This document shows positions 8,956 to 17,576 of a stretch of 64,000 nucleotides of DNA, one piece after another; the stretch's first letter is position 1, and each line of letters starts with the position of its first letter. The DNA is from an uncultured Lachnospiraceae bacterium. GTDB lineage: Bacteria; Bacillota; Clostridia; Lachnospirales; Lachnospiraceae. The position numbers were made by a program, and so were the translations under genes. The stretch lies in NCBI GenBank assembly GCA_947053345.1, contig CAMRSM010000007.1, positions 1 to 64,000 of the forward strand. Direction: 5' to 3'. The notes under the pieces are model-generated. The model had not been told where the DNA came from. It did not search any database and saw nothing but the letters and a program-made list of their open reading frames with translations.

Positions 8956-9094
8956 TGGTGGTACAGGGAAGGAATCTGCGGGACTAAAAACAGCAGAATC
9001 CTTCGCTGTGCCAGAAGCGGTTTTATGGGAACGGAGTGGACAGAAAACCGCTTCGTGGGTGGTGGTACAGGGAAGGAATCTGCGGGACTAAAAA
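8956..9094 (+). repeat. 35-bp direct repeats flanking a perfect 11-bp hairpin
   Basis: The same 35 bases (beginning TGGTGGTACAGGGAAGG) occur at 8956-8990 and 9060-9094. Between them lies an inverted repeat, GAAGCGGTTTT at 9014-9024 and AAAACCGCTTC at 9044-9054. The second copy ends 18 bases before the nucleoside phosphorylase start, so it forms part of that gene's leader. Confidence 0.75.
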
Positions 9095-9112
9095 TAAGAA
9101 GGGAGAAAATAT

Positions 9113-9901
9113 ATGGTATTAGAGGAATTTGATGATGCCATCCGGGCAGTCGTCAACCCCGACGATATCGTTGCGCCGGTGGAGGGAATGCCCAAAACGG
9201 CAGTGACCTGCTTTGCAAGCGAAACATTTGGGCGGATGCTTGAGAGTTTTGGAGGTGAGAAGATTGCGGAGAGCAGGGTCGCCAATATGGTGATCCCAGT
9301 TTATAAAACAGTTCATCAGGGTGTGGAACTTGCCCTTTTTATGTCCGATGTGGGAGCTCCGCCCTGCGTTGCCCTCTTAGAAGATATTTTTGCAATGGGT
9401 GTCGAGAAGGTTGTTATGTTTGGTACGTGCGGCGTGCTCGATGCGGCGATCGCGGATTGCTCCATTATCATTCCAGATGCCGCGATTCGGGATGAAGGGA
9501 CGAGTTTCCACTATGCGCCGCCGTCGAATGAGATTGCGGTCAACACAAAATACATAGGGACATTCAGGGAAATGCTTGACCATATCGGCTGCGCCTATAC
9601 GGTTGGAAAAACCTGGACAACAGATGGAATATACAGGGAAACAAAAGCAAAAGTAGCAAGGCGGAAGGAAGCGGGCTGCATCTGTGTGGATATGGAATGT
9701 TCCGCCGTGGCGGCGCTGGCACAGTTTCGGGGGAAGAATGTGTTCCAGTTCTTCTATGCTGCGGATAACTTGGACGCGGAAGTTTGGGATAAGAGGAGTC
9801 TGTCCAATACGGCGAAGCTTCCGGAAAAGGATAAGGCAGCGCTGTTGGCGATGGATTTTGCGGTAAAGATCACGGGGGAGGAACAGGTATTTGCTTTTTA
9901 G
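9113..9901 (+). CDS. Nucleoside phosphorylase (PNP/UDP family)
   Basis: A 262-residue member of the PNP/uridine phosphorylase superfamily, which splits nucleosides with phosphate to base and ribose-1-phosphate. Recognisable elements are VVMFGTCGVL, the phosphate-side strand and loop, and the ribose/base-binding block CVDMECSAVAAL. The start follows AGAAGGGAGAAAATAT. A nucleoside hydrolase lipoprotein lies 2 kb downstream, so nucleoside salvage is a local theme, but a separate promoter and the ATPase pair lie between. Base specificity cannot be read from the sequence. Confidence 0.85.
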   Translation: MVLEEFDDAIRAVVNPDDIVAPVEGMPKTAVTCFASETFGRMLESFGGEKIAESRVANMVIPVYKTVHQGVELALFMSDVGAPPCVALLEDIFAMGVEKVVMFGTCGVLDAAIADCSIIIPDAAIRDEGTSFHYAPPSNEIAVNTKYIGTFREMLDHIGCAYTVGKTWTTDGIYRETKAKVARRKEAGCICVDMECSAVAALAQFRGKNVFQFFYAADNLDAEVWDKRSLSNTAKLPEKDKAALLAMDFAVKITGEEQVFAF

Positions 9902-9931
9902 GGGATGGAACAATAATTTTGTGAATAACAG

Positions 9932-9960
9932 TTGAAAGTTTTGGTAAAATGTTATATAAT
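9932..9960 (+). promoter_or_regulatory. SigmaA-type promoter for the ATPase operon
   Basis: TTGAAA at 9932-9937, a 17-base spacer and a consensus TATAAT at 9955-9960. It lies 68 bases upstream of the ATPase start and is the only strong promoter seen before that operon. Confidence 0.7.
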
Positions 9961-10027
9961 ACAACGGGATAGTAAAAGTATATGAAGATCGAGTTAAAAC
10001 ATTGATGTGGGATTGGAGGTGCAGAAA

Positions 10028-11365
10028 ATGTTCACATATGTTAAATTGAAAAATTTCATGTCATTTAAAGATGTTACGTTCAATTTGAAAAATGGAAGTA
10101 AGGGTGTAAAAAATTTTGTTTCGATATACGGGGAAAACGGCAGTGGGAAATCAAACTTTGTTAGCAGTATGAACCTGTTGAGACGCAGTATTGATTCTTT
10201 TGAATTACTTGCAAATGTAAGTGAGCTTCGAAAAATGATTCCGGAAGATGAACTGCCAGATGTGCTTGAAAAGATCATGGGAGATATGGATGTCTTAAGG
10301 CTGGCAAAAAGCTGCCGGATGGTAGAGTGTGAGGAAGAAACAAGCATTGAGTATGGTTTTCAAACAAATGGACATGAAGGATACTATATCATAAACTTTT
10401 CAGAGAAATTTTGTTATGAAAAGTTGTACTATTTTACGGGAAAACAAAGAGGTACATTATTTGAGATAAAGTTCGATGACGGAAGAATTTCAACTACATT
10501 TTCCAATAAGCTATTTGCGAATAAAAAAGTGGAGGATGAAATACAGGATGAGATAAGTAAGTATTGGGGAAAACACACATTTTTAAGCATTTTGAATAAA
10601 CAGAGAGCAGAGAAAAATGAATTGTATATCGAAGAAAACTATCTTTTATATGTTTTTGACATTCTCGATATGCTGCGAGCCTTAACGATATACCATAAAA
10701 AAAGCTCGCGCGCGACCAGTGGAATCATGGCAGAAAAAAAATTGAATTTATTGAAAAGCCTAGATATCGGAAAAGTACAAACCGTACATGAATCACTGTT
10801 GGATTGTTCCGAACGTATTCTTAAAAATTTTTTTACACAGGCATATGCAGATATCAAGGATGTTTATTATGAAAAGACGTATAAAGGTGAATATGTATCC
10901 TATAGGCTTTATGTAAAAAAAATGATCGGCGGGAAAATACGTGCCATTGATTTTGAAAATGAATCGGCAGGAACACAGCGGATATTGGAGATCATTCATT
11001 CTTTACTTGGTGCATTTTGTGGTGTAACAGTCGTATATGATGAAATCGATGACGGGATTCATGATTTGCTTTTGAAAAGTATTTTGGAATCTATGGTGGA
11101 TGATATCACCGGCCAGTTGATCATTACTACACACAATACTTATTTGCTGGAAACCATTGATATCAAATCTGTTTATTTGATCAGGGTAGACCATCAGGGA
11201 AACAAGGAAGTAAAATGTTTGGATCAATACCCAAGAATCCAGGGGACAAATAATCCGAGGATCATGTATTTAAAGGGTTTATTCGGAGGGGTTCCTATCG
11301 TCGATTCTTTGGATTATGACGAGATATTAAATGAGTTGCGGGATAATGCAGAAGGGGGCGAATAA
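10028..11365 (+). CDS. AAA15/ABC-type ATPase, probable anti-phage or abortive-infection component
   Basis: A 445-residue ATPase of the SMC/ABC-like AAA15 group. Walker A is GENGSGKS at 35-42; a signature-like NESAGTQR, Walker B VVYDEIDDGIH and the switch histidine in IITTHNTYLLE follow in order. The start at 10028 has GGAGG about eight bases upstream. The gene is visibly A+T-richer than its neighbours, suggesting acquisition. A small TOPRIM-like gene begins two bases after its stop. This order resembles two-gene ATPase/TOPRIM defence systems (PARIS AriA/AriB, RloA/RloB and OLD-like pairs), but exact membership cannot be assigned by eye. Confidence 0.8.
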   Translation: MFTYVKLKNFMSFKDVTFNLKNGSKGVKNFVSIYGENGSGKSNFVSSMNLLRRSIDSFELLANVSELRKMIPEDELPDVLEKIMGDMDVLRLAKSCRMVECEEETSIEYGFQTNGHEGYYIINFSEKFCYEKLYYFTGKQRGTLFEIKFDDGRISTTFSNKLFANKKVEDEIQDEISKYWGKHTFLSILNKQRAEKNELYIEENYLLYVFDILDMLRALTIYHKKSSRATSGIMAEKKLNLLKSLDIGKVQTVHESLLDCSERILKNFFTQAYADIKDVYYEKTYKGEYVSYRLYVKKMIGGKIRAIDFENESAGTQRILEIIHSLLGAFCGVTVVYDEIDDGIHDLLLKSILESMVDDITGQLIITTHNTYLLETIDIKSVYLIRVDHQGNKEVKCLDQYPRIQGTNNPRIMYLKGLFGGVPIVDSLDYDEILNELRDNAEGGE

Positions 11366-11367
11366 GA

Positions 11368-11985
11368 GTGCCTTTCGATGCATTAAATTATACGAAATGT
11401 GCGGTGATCGTGCATGGAAAATCCGAATTTCTCTTTGTGCGTTTTATTTACACGAATCTTCATCTTCCGGTGAAAATCATATCAAAAGATAAAGGGAAGG
11501 GGAGCATCCAGATCAATGGATTAAAAGAGTTTTTGAAGAAAAAGCAATTTAGTACATTGAGCGCATTTGCAAGTGAATATTCTGTCGAATATGATAAAAA
11601 GGCTAAGAGGCTTAAAAATTTTAAAATCTTCATCATGATGGATACGGATGATTGCAGTGAAGATACCAGAAAACGGTATATATCGGGCGAGATGTTCAAG
11701 GGTCATCCCTTGAGTGATTATATTGTGCCGTTATATAACATTAAAAACCTTGAGGATGTAATGATCAAGGCAGATATTATGGTAAAGCGCATACGCGATT
11801 CTGAAAAAGGGACTTATTATAGCAGGATATTTCCAATCAATACGGAACCGATCAGTATTGATACATTAAATCAGGTAAGAATGTTTGCGAAGAAAATCAA
11901 AGCGGTCAGGCAAACAAACATGTTGGAGTTTATAGAATACTGCTTTGAACAGATTCCGGATGAGCGATTGTGGGAGGAGACATAG
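11368..11985 (+). CDS. Small TOPRIM-like partner of the ATPase (putative effector)
   Basis: A 205-residue protein starting at a GTG with GAAGGGGG ten bases upstream. An N-terminal strand with a glutamate (AVIVHGKSEFL, E20) and a later strand IFIMMDTDDC with D92-x-D94 match the E and DxD pattern of TOPRIM nuclease folds. It is shorter than AriB and lacks the usual EG pair of RloB, so it is either a diverged relative or a separate family. It is A+T-rich and translationally close to the ATPase gene, pointing to a two-component module. The TOPRIM call is inference from two motifs. Confidence 0.6.
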   Translation: MPFDALNYTKCAVIVHGKSEFLFVRFIYTNLHLPVKIISKDKGKGSIQINGLKEFLKKKQFSTLSAFASEYSVEYDKKAKRLKNFKIFIMMDTDDCSEDTRKRYISGEMFKGHPLSDYIVPLYNIKNLEDVMIKADIMVKRIRDSEKGTYYSRIFPINTEPISIDTLNQVRMFAKKIKAVRQTNMLEFIEYCFEQIPDERLWEET

Positions 11986-13296
11986 ATGCCAGAGAAAAGA
12001 AATAAAATAGTGCGATCCATACTCACAGCAACATCATGCACACTCCTCCTCTCCTCCTTCTGTGTATCATGCGGGCAGGGGAAGGGCGGTGAGGCGGGAA
12101 AACCGACCTCTACCGCGGATACGGGGGAGTACGCGCAAAACACCGAAACTGCGCTGCCCTCCCCGGAACTTTCCACGGAATTTGTCCCGTCAAAATATGA
12201 TATCGCCACAAATGCCACGGACAACAAAATCATCCTCGACTGTGACATGACATATCTGGGCGACGATGCCATGTGCATGTGCATTTTGGCGCAGGCGGAC
12301 GCACTTTGCTGGATCGATCTGCTCGGTATCACCGTTACCGGGGGCAATACGGTTGCCGCGGATGCCGCAAACGCTGTTTTGAACCAGCTTGAAAAAATCG
12401 GGCGGAGCGATATTCCCGTCTATATTGGAACCGACATTCCGCTTATGGGCTTTCGGGATATGCAGGAGCAGGAGAAGGTGGTCGGAAAGATCGAGCCTTG
12501 GGGCGCGATGTTCAAACAGGATTCCTATGTAAACCCGGGAAATTACCATGATCTCGGTGTGTTCTACAACCGGGCTTGGGGGTATTCCCGGTCGGAGGCA
12601 CAGGAGCAGGATTCTGTGGATTTCATGATCGAGCAGGTGAAAAAATACCCGGGGCAGGTCACGGTCATCGCCGCGGGGCCGGTGACCAACATTGCCCTTG
12701 CGTGCCGGAAGGATGCGGCTTTTGCGGAAAATACTGCCGGTATCATTTTTGTGGCAGGAGCCTTTGAGGGGAAGGGCGGGGCGACCAAATATGCGGATTT
12801 TAACGGTTTTTATGACGCGGAAGCGTTGGAAATCTGCTTAGAAAGCGCGTTCCCTGTTAAGATCATCCTACCGCGCGACCTTGCGCCGCAGGGGGCTTTG
12901 AATAAGGCGGTTTTTGATATGATGGAGGCTAAGCCGGATACCCTGATCTCCCGGATGTGGCTTGACGGGCAGTACAGCTTATATAGAAGAAATCCTGCGT
13001 ATCAGGTGAATTGCACGGATGCCATCGCTGCGGCGGTGCTGTTAAACCACGGGGTTGTTTTAAAACGGGAGAAACGGTATGTTGCGGTGGATGCGGATAC
13101 AAAAAGTGCGTCCTATGGGGCAGTCAGGGTTATGCCGGCGGAAACGGGGGGAGGCGGGGAGGCAGAGGATTTTAAGGAGGTGGATGTTATATCCGGACTT
13201 GATGCTGCAGTATATTGGGATTTCGTTACGGATGTTTTGTGTGGGACGCAGTCGGAGAAGGATGGCGTGAGCTACAAGGAATTTTTAGAAAAGTAA
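11986..13296 (+). CDS. Inosine/uridine-type nucleoside hydrolase, lipoprotein
   Basis: A 436-residue protein with an N-terminal signal and a Cys-rich lipobox region (LLSSFCVSCG, probable lipidated C29), a Ser/Thr/Glu linker, then an IUNH domain. The calcium-binding motif is DCDMTYLGDDA in place of the usual DTDxGxDDA; a second block reads VIAAGPVTNIALA, and C-terminal NCTDAIAA supplies the last aspartate. It should split nucleosides or a related N-glycoside outside the membrane. Its ATG follows the TOPRIM-like stop with no gap, and GGAGGAG lies inside that gene, so it reads as part of the same transcript. Codon use is G+C-rich again, unlike the pair before it. Confidence 0.85.
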   Translation: MPEKRNKIVRSILTATSCTLLLSSFCVSCGQGKGGEAGKPTSTADTGEYAQNTETALPSPELSTEFVPSKYDIATNATDNKIILDCDMTYLGDDAMCMCILAQADALCWIDLLGITVTGGNTVAADAANAVLNQLEKIGRSDIPVYIGTDIPLMGFRDMQEQEKVVGKIEPWGAMFKQDSYVNPGNYHDLGVFYNRAWGYSRSEAQEQDSVDFMIEQVKKYPGQVTVIAAGPVTNIALACRKDAAFAENTAGIIFVAGAFEGKGGATKYADFNGFYDAEALEICLESAFPVKIILPRDLAPQGALNKAVFDMMEAKPDTLISRMWLDGQYSLYRRNPAYQVNCTDAIAAAVLLNHGVVLKREKRYVAVDADTKSASYGAVRVMPAETGGGGEAEDFKEVDVISGLDAAVYWDFVTDVLCGTQSEKDGVSYKEFLEK

Positions 13297-13339
13297 CGAA
13301 CGGGGAAATTTTTCAGCACAACTGGGGGAGTAAACACAT

Positions 13340-13978
13340 ATGGAGTGTATTTTGGGTAGTATGCGGATTTTTGTAAATTACTTAATTATCACAACGGTAG
13401 TGAACATGCTGCTCATGGGGGGACTGCATATAAGATTTTCTGCTGTCCGCGGCCAAAAGCAGTTTTTTGTGAAAGGGCAGAATAGGATCGACATTCAACC
13501 CCAATATGAGTGTTCTGCATTTGCATCCGCTTATCTTTTAAGGCATCATGGGAGAGAGGCGGACGGAAATGTCCTTTATGAGGAGATGCCGCAAAAAACA
13601 AAGGAAGGGTATGTATACCCGAAGGGAATCGTGCAGATGCTTTCCCGTTACGGAATCCGGGTAAAATATTGCGCGGGGAATTTTAAAGCGCTGAAAAGGG
13701 AGATCTGTAAAGGTGCACCGGTTATCGTAATGCTGCGGACGCGGGTGGGGGAGCGGTATCTTCATTTTGTCCCTGTGGTCGGGTACGATGAGGAGAATGT
13801 GTATCTTGCGGAATCAATTAAGGAGTTCGCGAATTGCGGGGAAGGGGAGGAAGTTTATAACCGGAAAGTCGGGAATGCAGAGTTTATGAAGTTGTGGAAT
13901 ACGTCGATGTTGAAAATGCCATTTTATAGGAATACATATTTTGAAGGGGGCAGTAGGCAAGAGCAGGGAGTGAGATAA
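13340..13978 (+). CDS. C39-like cysteine peptidase domain protein, membrane-anchored
   Basis: A 212-residue protein with a hydrophobic N-terminal segment (about residues 10-28) and a papain-like C39 domain. The likely catalytic cysteine is in YECSAFASAYLLRHHG and the histidine in LHFVPVVGYDEENVYLAES. Stand-alone proteins of this type are usually anchored to the outer membrane face and their substrates are unknown. A start at 13361 (MRIFVNYL) would shorten it by seven residues. It ends at a terminator hairpin. Confidence 0.7.
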   Translation: MECILGSMRIFVNYLIITTVVNMLLMGGLHIRFSAVRGQKQFFVKGQNRIDIQPQYECSAFASAYLLRHHGREADGNVLYEEMPQKTKEGYVYPKGIVQMLSRYGIRVKYCAGNFKALKREICKGAPVIVMLRTRVGERYLHFVPVVGYDEENVYLAESIKEFANCGEGEEVYNRKVGNAEFMKLWNTSMLKMPFYRNTYFEGGSRQEQGVR

Positions 13979-13984
13979 TGTGAT

Positions 13985-14029
13985 AAGGGACAATGCGGTG
14001 TGTAAACGGCGTTGCCCCTTTATTTTTTT
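13985..14029 (+). terminator. Rho-independent terminator
   Basis: Arms 13985-13996 and 14009-14020 pair (AAGGG with CCCTT outermost), followed by a T-rich tail. It closes the transcript of the C39-like gene. Confidence 0.65.
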
Positions 14030-14160
14030 GTGCACCAAAGATTGTTATTTATCTTTACAATCGTAACATAGCAATCACCCATTATTTCTATATTACCTCC
14101 GGGACAAGAGTTTTACCGGAAAGCCTATTAAACTCCTGTACGAAATAGCATTCGATAAAA

Positions 14161-14206
14161 ATCCCCCATTTTTTCACTTCCTGAAAAAGTGGGGGATCTT
14201 TTTATT
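14161..14206 (+). terminator. Strong hairpin with T tail in a 440-base gene-free interval
   Basis: Arms 14161-14176 and 14182-14197 pair over 16 bases with one G-T wobble (ATCCCCCA...TGGGGGAT), followed by CTTTTTATT. No gene lies between the previous terminator and this one, so it may end a short untranslated transcript or act on the opposite strand. The rest of 14030-14415 shows nothing else recognisable. Confidence 0.7.
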
Positions 14207-14415
14207 GTACAGTTTATTTCCCCTTTATAAGTTTCTTCACAGTTGATTTTATTTCTTATAATATCGTTTGCTTCGCTTGCTAATTGCTGCGTAATGCGCT
14301 TATAATAGCCTCAAGGATGAATTCTCCGAAACAAAATCAACCACAGCGGGATATTTCCCGCTGCAAAGAACCTGTTGATTATCAACATTAAAATCAGAAA
14401 AGAGGAATTCCGAAA

Positions 14416-15516
14416 ATGGACGATTTAAACTTTGCCCAAAATATTACAATGCTTCGCCGCAGGCATGGTATCACGCAGGAAGCTCTCGCGGATTTTATCG
14501 GCGTAACCAAGGCTTCCGTTTCCAAATGGGAAACCGGACAGAGCCTGCCGGACATCCAGACCCTGCTTTTGCTAGCCACTTATTACGATGTGACGCTTGA
14601 TGAATTGCTAGGCTACCATCCCGGACTTAACAGGATGCAGATCCGCAGCCTTTACCGCGGCTTGGCAAAGGACTTTGCCGAAAAGCCGTTTGAGGAAGTT
14701 TTTTTACGGTCACAAAAACTTGTTAAAAATTATTATTCCTGCTATAATTTTCTGCTTCAGATATGTATTCTCTGGTTGAATCATTTTATACTGGCAGAAC
14801 CAGAAAAACAGGGGGATGTTTTAGAAGAGATTCTTAAACTCTGTGCAAGGATCTACGGCAATTCCGGGGACAGTGGCCTGTGCAGGGACGCGGTTGTACT
14901 TGAGGCGGTGGTCAAACTTCAACAGGGAAAGCACGACGAGGTTATCACCGTCATGGAGGATGTCTGCAATCCATACCGTTTCGCAAGAAATGCGGATTCC
15001 CTTCTGTTTCAGGCATATATGCGTGCAGGCGATACCAAAAAGGCGGATGCGCGCGTGCAGATTTGTTTTTATGAAGCGGTACTTGTAATGATAAACAGTG
15101 TGGTAAATTATCTTCATTTGCATACCGGGGAGCTGGAAAAATGCGAAGCGATGATAGGGCGGGTGGATGCGGTACTGTCTGGGGGCGGAGTCGGAAGGGC
15201 GGGTCGGAATGCGGAGGCGCAGTTTCACTACAGCGCCGCGACTGTGTACTGCGCCCATGGTAAAAATGCGGAGGCTATAAAACGCCTGCATCGTTTTGCG
15301 CGGATTGTAAAGGAAATGGAACGGACGGATATGCGTCTTTGCACGGACCCGCTTCTTGACCGGCTGGAAGAATGGTTTGAAGAAAATGAGCTTGGCACGG
15401 ATGCGGTCAGGGATAGCACGGTGGTTATGGAAAGTGTCAGGCAGGCACTTGAGAATCCGGTATTTTCCGGCCTTCCACAGGAGGAACTGGCAAAAATCCG
15501 GGCAGAATTAAATTGA
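14416..15516 (+). CDS. XRE family regulator with TPR-like helical domain
   Basis: A 366-residue regulator. Residues 5-65 form an XRE HTH (TQEALADFIGVTKASVSKWE) and the remainder is helical with degenerate TPR-like repeats, the layout of peptide-responsive or stand-alone Rgg/PlcR-like proteins. The start at 14416 follows GAGGAATTCC. The small membrane protein and ABC transporter genes follow in the same direction across a hairpin, so it probably controls them. Confidence 0.75.
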   Translation: MDDLNFAQNITMLRRRHGITQEALADFIGVTKASVSKWETGQSLPDIQTLLLLATYYDVTLDELLGYHPGLNRMQIRSLYRGLAKDFAEKPFEEVFLRSQKLVKNYYSCYNFLLQICILWLNHFILAEPEKQGDVLEEILKLCARIYGNSGDSGLCRDAVVLEAVVKLQQGKHDEVITVMEDVCNPYRFARNADSLLFQAYMRAGDTKKADARVQICFYEAVLVMINSVVNYLHLHTGELEKCEAMIGRVDAVLSGGGVGRAGRNAEAQFHYSAATVYCAHGKNAEAIKRLHRFARIVKEMERTDMRLCTDPLLDRLEEWFEENELGTDAVRDSTVVMESVRQALENPVFSGLPQEELAKIRAELN

Positions 15517-15568
15517 ACCTATTTAAAGATGCCCACCGCTTCTTAGTCGTAAAGATGAGAGCGGTGGG
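15516..15568 (+). repeat. Dispersed repeat family 2, copy b (hairpin part)
   Basis: It begins AACCTATTTAAAGATG exactly at the stop codon of the regulator gene and forms a 9-bp hairpin, CCCACCGCT at 15532-15540 with AGCGGTGGG at 15560-15568. The loop contains TTAGTCGTAAAGATGAG. The arm ends two bases before the AAGGAGG site of the next gene. Confidence 0.65.
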
Positions 15569-15584
15569 TAAGGAGGATAATATT

Positions 15585-15791
15585 ATGGAAAAGATTAAAG
15601 AATTTTTACCATTTCTGATTCCACTTGTGATTGTACAATTCGGGCTTTTGGCGTACACGATTCGTCATATCCTGACACATGACAGTTACCGTAGGGGAAG
15701 CCGGGGGCTTTGGCTTTTCGTCAGCCTGGTCGGGATGCAGTTCTGGGGGCCGATTCTATATTTTGCGCTGGGAAAGCAGGGGGAGGAATAA
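15585..15791 (+). CDS. Small membrane protein with PLDc_N-type domain
   Basis: A 68-residue protein with two membrane segments (about 8-29 and 42-62), the second ending in GMQFWGPILYFALGKQ, typical of the phospholipase D N-terminal (PLDc_N/YxlE-like) domain. The start at 15585 has AAGGAGG eight bases upstream. It is directly followed by the ABC ATPase gene, so it may be an accessory of that transporter. Confidence 0.75.
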   Translation: MEKIKEFLPFLIPLVIVQFGLLAYTIRHILTHDSYRRGSRGLWLFVSLVGMQFWGPILYFALGKQGEE

Positions 15792-16766
15792 ATGCTGGAA
15801 TTATCCCATGTAACAAAACGTTTTGGCACGCGCACCGTGGTGGATGATCTGTGTCTTACTGTGCCCGATCACTGCATATTTGGCTTCGTCGGGGAAAACG
15901 GCGCGGGCAAGACAACAACAATGAAGATGATCCTTGGTTTGCTTGACACGGATGCGGGAGAAATCCGCGTGCACGGGGAGCAGGTTAGTTTTGGGAAAAG
16001 CCGCGCCAACCACTTTATTGGGTATCTGCCGGATGTTCCGGAGTTTTACGGGTTTTTGACACCGGAAGAATATCTGCTTTTGTGCGGGGAAATTTCCGGT
16101 ATCTCGAAGAAGGAGGGAAAGGAGAGGGCGAAAGAACTTTTGGCACTTGTGGGGCTTTCAAAGACGAAGCAGCGCATTCAGGGCTTTTCGCGGGGAATGA
16201 AGCAGAGGCTTGGGATTGCGCAGGCATTGTTTGGAAATCCAAAGCTTCTGATTTGCGATGAGCCGACCTCTGCGCTCGACCCGGCAGGCCGCAGGGAGAT
16301 CCTCGAACTTTTGCATTCCCTGAAGGAGCGGACAACCGTACTTTTTTCAACGCATATCCTCTCCGACGTGGAGCGGATCTGTGATGAATGTGCCGTGCTG
16401 CATAAAGGGAAGCTGGTAAAGCAGGGGTTGATGCAGGAATTAAAGAATGTGGGCGGGGCACAGGGGTTTTTGATTGAGTTTCTGCGCGCGGAGGATGCGG
16501 AGAAATTTGCGGGGTTGATGCCCGGTGGAACACGCACAAGTACGCTGACACTTGCCTACGGGACGAAAGATAATGCTTGTGTGTCGATACAGAAAGCGGA
16601 TACTTTATCAGCGTCCTTACCCGAGTATGGAAATGATATAATGTCCGCCGCGATGGCTCTGCTTGTCCGCGAGGGTATCGCAGTGCGCCGCATTGAGCAG
16701 AAGGAGCGGACACTGGAGGAAATGTTCTTTCGGCTTGTTGATGGGGAGGGGGAGAGTGGTAAATGA
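15792..16766 (+). CDS. ABC transporter ATP-binding protein
   Basis: A 324-residue ATPase of the CcmA/YxlF group. Walker A is GENGAGKTT (residues about 35-43), the signature region GFSRGMKQRLGIAQAL is a degenerate LSGGQ, and Walker B is LLICDEPTSALDP. An extended C-terminal domain of about 100 residues follows. It starts immediately after the stop of the PLDc_N protein and overlaps the permease gene by four bases, a clear operon. Exporters of this layout often give self-protection or handle peptides or lipids; the substrate is unknown. Confidence 0.9.
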   Translation: MLELSHVTKRFGTRTVVDDLCLTVPDHCIFGFVGENGAGKTTTMKMILGLLDTDAGEIRVHGEQVSFGKSRANHFIGYLPDVPEFYGFLTPEEYLLLCGEISGISKKEGKERAKELLALVGLSKTKQRIQGFSRGMKQRLGIAQALFGNPKLLICDEPTSALDPAGRREILELLHSLKERTTVLFSTHILSDVERICDECAVLHKGKLVKQGLMQELKNVGGAQGFLIEFLRAEDAEKFAGLMPGGTRTSTLTLAYGTKDNACVSIQKADTLSASLPEYGNDIMSAAMALLVREGIAVRRIEQKERTLEEMFFRLVDGEGESGK

Positions 16767-17536
16767 AATCCGGATTTTGGGTGTTTTTCAAGAAGGAATG
16801 CACGGAGCTTTGGCGGGGTGGGAAGTTAATGATTCTGCTTGCGGTTTTCGTTTTGTTTGGGATTATGAGTCCGGCGATCGCAAAACTCACCCCGTGGCTG
16901 ATGGAGCATATGGCGGACGAACTGGCGGGAAGTGGGCTGTCCGTTTCCGCGGTAACGGTGGACGCTTCGACATCCTTTACACAGTTTTTTAAAAATATAC
17001 CGATGGCGCTTATTATGTTTATCATTATGTTCGGCGGAAGCCTGACAAATGAATGCCGCAGGGGGACGTTGATTCCATTGTTGACAAGGGGGCTATCGCG
17101 GGCTGCGGTAGTGGCGGCAAAGGGCGCTATAGTGACGCTTGTCTGGACGGTGGGCTACTGGCTTTGTTTTGGAATCACCCTGGGATACAGTGTATATTTT
17201 TGGGGTGCTGAGAACATGTCACATTATTTTTTGGGTGCGGTGTTTCCATACTTGTTTGGAATCTGGCTGATCGCAATGTTGTTCGCGGTTTCCGCCGTGG
17301 CGAAAAGCGGGACAAGTGTGATTGCGGGGCTTGCCGTAATTGTCGTGGGCTGCTATCTTGCGGGGATGTTTCCGGGGGTTTCGCGGTGGCTGCCGACTGG
17401 CCTGATGTCGGCGCAGGCATTTGCGGCGGGAGCGGGAGAAGCCTCACAGTTTGCGCGCGCCGCCGCGGTCGCAGGAATCAGCGGCGCGGCGGGATATGTA
17501 GTGGCGGTGCTTGGGTTTTCCAGGAAAATGATTTAG
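16763..17536 (+). CDS. ABC transporter permease, ABC-2 type
   Basis: A 257-residue protein with about six membrane segments and the ABC-2 style FGGSLTNECRRGTLIPLL cytoplasmic loop after the second segment. It overlaps the ATPase gene by four bases and must be its membrane partner. It converges on the cyuA gene, with no clear terminator between them. Confidence 0.85.
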   Translation: MKSGFWVFFKKECTELWRGGKLMILLAVFVLFGIMSPAIAKLTPWLMEHMADELAGSGLSVSAVTVDASTSFTQFFKNIPMALIMFIIMFGGSLTNECRRGTLIPLLTRGLSRAAVVAAKGAIVTLVWTVGYWLCFGITLGYSVYFWGAENMSHYFLGAVFPYLFGIWLIAMLFAVSAVAKSGTSVIAGLAVIVVGCYLAGMFPGVSRWLPTGLMSAQAFAAGAGEASQFARAAAVAGISGAAGYVVAVLGFSRKMI

Positions 17537-17576
17537 GGGATTGAAAATTTATCTGCAATGGCGGGAAACACGTTTT

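Noticed and set aside
8955..9112. Purine riboswitch ahead of the nucleoside phosphorylase
   Set aside because: The leader has repeats and one simple hairpin but no three-way junction pattern or conserved purine-aptamer core.
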